Source: Clostridiales bacterium | GTDB lineage: Bacteria > Bacillota > Clostridia > Christensenellales > Pumilibacteraceae | Reading direction: 5' to 3' | Length of the DNA stretch: 59,891 nucleotides | NCBI GenBank assembly: GCA_022508365.1 | Contig: JAFLVH010000003.1 | Span: 5,237 to 65,127 of the forward strand | In this document: piece by piece, positions 57,277-59,891 of the stretch | Layout: each line of letters starts with the position of its first letter | Position numbering within the stretch: the stretch's first letter is position 1 | The notes under the pieces: model-generated | What the model saw: the letters and a program-made list of their open reading frames with translations, nothing else | Told to the model about the DNA's origin: nothing | The model's database searches: none | Made by a program: the position numbers and the translations under genes

Positions 57277-57303
57277 AAAAAAATACCCCGCTACTACGGG
57301 GTA
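57277..57303 (-). terminator. Intrinsic terminator between rpmF and plsX
   Basis: 7-bp stem TACCCCG/CGGGGTA (57284-57290 with 57297-57303), 6-nt loop, seven T on the minus strand. Placed between rpmF and the ribosome site of plsX, with no clear new promoter after it. Confidence 0.88.
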
Positions 57304-57308
57304 AATTT

Positions 57309-57497
57309 TTAGTCGTTACCTTGTTTTTGTGCGATTTTTACTTCGCCGTCATAGCTACCGCAGAACGGACAGACGCGGTGCATCTGAATCTGCTGATGGC
57401 AGTTTTTGCACTCCACCAAAGACGGAGCGGACAACTTCCACTGCGATCCGCGCGTATGTGTGCGCTGCTTTGATGTTTTATGTTTGGGGACAGCCAT
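57309..57497 (-). CDS. rpmF: Ribosomal protein bL32, zinc-binding form
   Basis: 62-residue bL32. MAVPKHKTSKQRTHTRGSQW is the standard N-terminus; four cysteines in two CxxC pairs (CKNC, CPFC) bind zinc, the C+ form. Strong AGGAGGTGG ribosome site and a consensus promoter. Followed at once by a terminator, so it can be made in excess over plsX. Confidence 0.96.
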   Translation of the reverse strand: MAVPKHKTSKQRTHTRGSQWKLSAPSLVECKNCHQQIQMHRVCPFCGSYDGEVKIAQKQGND

Positions 57498-57523
57498 AAT
57501 CCACCTCCTTATGTTACAAAAAG

Positions 57524-57552
57524 ATTATACAGCAAAAAGAATATCTTGTCAA
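57524..57552 (-). promoter_or_regulatory. Consensus promoter of rpmF-plsX-rnc
   Basis: Minus-strand TTGACA (57552-57547), 17 bp, TATAAT (57529-57524): both hexamers match the sigma-A consensus exactly. Confidence 0.9.
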
Positions 57553-57592
57553 ACATTTTTTAACCAATAATCGATTTTTTATTGAAAAATGC

Positions 57593-57622
57593 TTGACAAA
57601 TATATTTGATAAGTGCTATATT
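57593..57622 (+). promoter_or_regulatory. Promoter of tRNA-Gly
   Basis: TTGACA (57593-57598), 18 bp, TATATT (57617-57622). Start site about 30 nt before the tRNA. Confidence 0.78.
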
Positions 57623-57660
57623 TACTATGCTGTCTGCAAGATAGCGATTTCGCAAAATAT

Positions 57661-57736
57661 GCGGAAGTGGCTCAGTTGGTAGAGCATCACCTTGCCAAGG
57701 TGAGGGTCGCGGGTTCGAGTCTCGTCTTCCGCTCCA
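57661..57736 (+). tRNA. tRNA-Gly (GCC)
   Basis: 76-nt cloverleaf read by hand: acceptor GCGGAAG pairs with CTTCCGC, D arm with GGTAGAGC, anticodon stem around CTTGCCAAG with anticodon GCC at 57694-57696, T arm GGGTTCGAGTC. CCA is encoded (57734-57736). Own promoter and terminator, so a single-gene unit. Confidence 0.96.
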
Positions 57737-57737
57737 C

Positions 57738-57764
57738 AAGGAACGTTATTAACGTTCCTTTTTT
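57738..57764 (+). terminator. Terminator of tRNA-Gly
   Basis: 10-bp stem (57738-57747 with 57751-57760), 3-nt loop, then a T run. Begins two bases after CCA. Confidence 0.92.
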
Positions 57765-57808
57765 GTTTGCGTCAATCTAACTACATCACCTAAATTTTCA
57801 AAACAAAA

Positions 57809-57824
57809 GGCGGAATAATCCGCC
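57809..57824 (-). terminator. Terminator after the 166-residue unknown gene
   Basis: 6-bp GGCGGA/TCCGCC stem with a 4-nt loop; TTTTGTTTT follows on the minus strand. Confidence 0.8.
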
Positions 57825-57845
57825 ATTCATACGCAAAATTGAAAT

Positions 57846-58346
57846 TTATTTGTGTCTTCTTTTTTGCCACTCATTCCAAAATGCAATATATCCGTTGCGG
57901 TCTATTTTGTCGTTTGGAAGTTTTTTGGGTGCGCTTGTTTTATAAAAAGCCTCCACTTTATCCGCAAACTCAAAAACGGCTTTTTTGTATTCGTCAATCG
58001 AAATTTTTTCTTTCGTGCCGTCCTCTAATTCCAAAATAACAGTATCGCCCTCATGAATAACAGACCAATCAATACCGTTTGGGCACCCTAAAATAGTTAC
58101 ATTATCTAACGTGTCATTAGGTAATATTGAAAAGCCGCAACAAGGTAATAGTTGATTATCGGTGTTGATAATATGATCTTCAGTCAATGTTTTTAATAAA
58201 TAAAGTGCAGTTGCGCTTATGGTAGCTTCATATTCAAGTTTCTTTTCTCCAATATAAACTACGGCATGACCGTGTAAACATAAGTCTTCCGTTTCAGTAA
58301 TTCCGTCCAACCATTTGATGTTTGTAGCATCTATTGAAAAACCCAT
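57846..58346 (-). CDS. Unrecognised 166-residue soluble protein
   Basis: No signal peptide or membrane helix. Conserved-looking features: an N-terminal IKWLDGITETEDLCLHGHA, SATALYLLKTL, a Cys pair LLPCCGF, GCPNGIDWSVIHEG, and a Trp/Arg-rich end (YIAFWNEWQKRRHK). It could be a small enzyme or immunity-type protein, but I cannot assign a function. It starts 24 bases after focA with a GGAGAAT ribosome site and ends at a terminator; codon use is more AT-rich than in the core genes. Confidence 0.75.
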   Translation of the reverse strand: MGFSIDATNIKWLDGITETEDLCLHGHAVVYIGEKKLEYEATISATALYLLKTLTEDHIINTDNQLLPCCGFSILPNDTLDNVTILGCPNGIDWSVIHEGDTVILELEDGTKEKISIDEYKKAVFEFADKVEAFYKTSAPKKLPNDKIDRNGYIAFWNEWQKRRHK

Positions 58347-58370
58347 AATTATTCTCCGTTAAATTATTGT

Positions 58371-59135
58371 TTATATTACAATTTTTTCCTTTCGCTTAAA
58401 GTGCAACACCCAAAACGCCACGGCGATTAATGCCCCGCCTATTATGTTGCCGATCGTGGGCGCGAGAAGCCCGTTGAGAATAGCGTAGCCGAAGTTGAAT
58501 CCACCGCTATTCACCATTGCAGCCGACATTATGTAAAACATATTTGCAATGCTGTGCTCAAAGCCGCACACTACAAATGCAAACACAGGCATATACACGG
58601 CAAGCAATTTCCCTGCCGCACTCTTGCTTGCCATAGCCATCCACACCGCAAGGCACACAAGCATATTGCACAGTATACCTTTTAGCAGCGAAACACCGAA
58701 GTTAAGCTCGCTTTTTGCGGCAACGACCGATACAGCAGCCACTCCTACATTGCCGCTATAAGTTTTGCTGTAAACAACAAGCACGGCAATTAGCGTCGCG
58801 CCAATAAAGTTTCCGAGGTACGCAAGCCCCCAATTTTTGAGCATTCCGCCAATCTTGATATCTTTATTCAACAGCGGCGCGACAAGCAAACAATTGCCTG
58901 TAAAAAGCTCCGAGCCGCAGACCACTACAAGCATCAGCCCCAAAGGAAAAACCGCACCTTTAATAAGCAGAGCATTTTCCGACGCCGCAGCGCCCGCAAC
59001 GGTGGCCAGCGCACCGGCCAGCGCAATAAAAGCCCCGGCGAGAACTGCCAGAAGCAATAACCTATGCCATACAGCGGAAGTTTTTTCTTTCGCCGAGATT
59101 ATGTAGTTATTCGCAATTTCTTTCGGTCCGTTCAT
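58371..59135 (-). CDS. Formate/nitrite transporter (FocA/NirC family)
   Basis: 254-residue channel with six membrane helices and the family's broken-helix layout: KGAVFPLGLMLVVVCGSELFTGN (ELFTGN is diagnostic), LAYLGNFIGA, and ILCNMLVCLAVWMA. In fermenters it usually exports or imports formate, but nitrite or hydrosulfide cannot be excluded. A consensus promoter ends six bases before the ATG and there is no Shine-Dalgarno, so a leaderless mRNA is predicted. No pyruvate formate-lyase gene is nearby. Confidence 0.9.
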   Translation of the reverse strand: MNGPKEIANNYIISAKEKTSAVWHRLLLLAVLAGAFIALAGALATVAGAAASENALLIKGAVFPLGLMLVVVCGSELFTGNCLLVAPLLNKDIKIGGMLKNWGLAYLGNFIGATLIAVLVVYSKTYSGNVGVAAVSVVAAKSELNFGVSLLKGILCNMLVCLAVWMAMASKSAAGKLLAVYMPVFAFVVCGFEHSIANMFYIMSAAMVNSGGFNFGYAILNGLLAPTIGNIIGGALIAVAFWVLHFKRKEKIVI

Positions 59136-59141
59136 AGCTTT

Positions 59142-59170
59142 ATTCTATCAATATAGCAGGCATTTGTCAA
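59142..59170 (-). promoter_or_regulatory. Promoter of focA-type gene, predicted leaderless
   Basis: Minus-strand TTGACA (59170-59165), 17 bp, TAGAAT (59147-59142), TGA extended -10. The ATG A (59135) is the seventh base after the -10, the expected +1. Confidence 0.82.
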
Positions 59171-59187
59171 CAATATTCGACAAAGCG

Positions 59188-59766
59188 TTAAAAGTTGCGC
59201 CGAGACGCATAGTTCCAGTCAATCTTTTGCGGCGGATTTTTTAATTGATCAAAAGCAAACCACATCATTTGCGCAACGGTATTACGCGGAACGCACCCCG
59301 TAAGCCCACCGAACGCCGGAACAACAATTGTGTTTACGTCGCTGTTAAGCGCGGTAATAAGGCAAGAACGCGTGCAGTGATAAACTATTCTATTGTCGGT
59401 GATGACACCTGGAATTCGCATTGTGGGCGTATGGATAAGCTTAACCCCCTGCACGTCCGTATCGATGATAAAGCTTGTGCAAAGCGGCTGTTCGCCGTAC
59501 ATATTGTCTACAATGTACTGCTGCACCTTTTTCATCAGAGGTTCGCCAAACCACGCGGTAATTGCATCGTCGTATCCGCCGTCCATAATCCCGTAGCTGT
59601 TAGCCGGCGATACCACGCAGTCCACCTTGTTCCGCCGCATAAATTCCGTAAACTCCGAGCAAACAACCGTAACGTTATCCTGACCGGAAAAATACTTGTT
59701 CCAGGCGGCATACATTTCCGGATTTCTGTCAAGAAGGTAAATTTTTAAGTCCTCGATTTTTCTCAT
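59188..59766 (-). CDS. Macro-domain protein
   Basis: 192-residue macro domain likely to bind or hydrolyse ADP-ribose-type ligands. VDCVVSPANSYGIMDGG (about 50-66) is the ligand loop, and VVPAFGGLTGCVPRNTVA the second glycine-rich loop. I start at ATG 59766 with GAGGTGATT upstream, not at the TTG six codons earlier. It stands just downstream of the tRNA-Thr terminator. Possible roles are ADP-ribose signalling or RNA repair; not decidable. Confidence 0.88.
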   Translation of the reverse strand: MRKIEDLKIYLLDRNPEMYAAWNKYFSGQDNVTVVCSEFTEFMRRNKVDCVVSPANSYGIMDGGYDDAITAWFGEPLMKKVQQYIVDNMYGEQPLCTSFIIDTDVQGVKLIHTPTMRIPGVITDNRIVYHCTRSCLITALNSDVNTIVVPAFGGLTGCVPRNTVAQMMWFAFDQLKNPPQKIDWNYASRRNF

Positions 59767-59801
59767 AATCACCTCGCGCAACAAATGCTAAAAAACAAAA
59801 A

Positions 59802-59833
59802 CGCCGAAATAGATATAAGAATCAATTTCGACG
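59802..59833 (-). terminator. Terminator of tRNA-Thr
   Basis: 9-bp stem with one G-U pair (59825-59833 with 59802-59810), 14-nt loop, then TTTTTGTTTTTT on the minus strand. Confidence 0.75.
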
Positions 59834-59836
59834 CTT

Positions 59837-59891
59837 TGGAGCCGAAGATGGGACTTGAACCCGCAACCTACTGATTACAAGTCAGTTGCTC
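59837..59891 (-). tRNA. tRNA-Thr (TGT), 5' end outside window
   Basis: Minus-strand reading gives the anticodon loop CTTGTAA (anticodon TGT), T arm GGGTTCAAGTCC, acceptor end CTTCGGC and encoded CCA (59839-59837). The D arm and 5' acceptor are cut off. Confidence 0.9.

Overview
This window looks like chromosomal backbone from an anaerobic, Clostridia-like Bacillota bacterium. The evidence is gene order: ctsR-mcsA-mcsB-clpC, yicC-gmk-rpoZ-coaBC-priA-def-fmt-rsmB-rlmN, pcrA-ligA, rnc-smc-ftsY, ylxM-ffh-rpsP-KH-rimM-trmD-rbgA-rnhB-yraN and a full F-type ATP synthase operon. HemW, a FocA-type carrier and CoaBC/PriA fit such an organism. A placement near uncultured gut Christensenellales-like lineages is only an impression. 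Nearly every gene is on the minus strand; the exceptions are a GDPD/GtrA pair and one tRNA-Gly. I see no insertion sequence, prophage, CRISPR array or rRNA.

Layout, low to high coordinates. 1-454: the front of a lipoprotein gene with a 40-codon ORF coupled to it. 454-3959: lepA-hemW-DUF3267. 4148-5463: plus-strand GDPD and GtrA genes. 5524-8065: an unknown helical protein, an HPr-like protein without the active His, and pgi. 8179-13388: hpf, then the CtsR-controlled protein quality-control operon with a readable promoter and operator. 13429-17077: zinc-ribbon membrane protein, dCMP deaminase and an ABC exporter. 17124-22118: rarA and a 1215-residue membrane-anchored GH94-like protein. 22181-22674: rplS as a single gene with promoter, possible leader attenuator and terminator. 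22716-31608: the gmk/priA/fmt operon. 31605-36195: an unknown gene-pcrA-ligA. 36293-39282: alr-fau-rsmD-coaD-coiled-coil gene. 39330-45299: the ATP synthase operon. 45348-50927: SRP and ribosome maturation genes. 50980-57552: rpmF-plsX-rnc-smc-ftsY. 57593-57765: tRNA-Gly. 57809-59170: focA and an unknown gene. 59188-59891: a macro-domain gene and the edge of a tRNA-Thr.

Three things stand out. First, atpH is missing as a separate gene. Its C-terminal (OSCP-like) half is fused in frame to the front of atpA, and an internal ATG could yield a normal-sized alpha. Second, several operons (rarA, focA, atpB, the GDPD gene, probably lepA) have a promoter whose predicted start site falls on or within about two bases of the AUG, with no Shine-Dalgarno, so leaderless mRNAs are predicted. 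Third, a GC-rich, heavily self-complementary element lies between ffh and rpsP. Many promoters here share TTGNNN-17 bp-TGnTATAAT (extended -10). All calls come from reading the sequence; no database or folding program was run.
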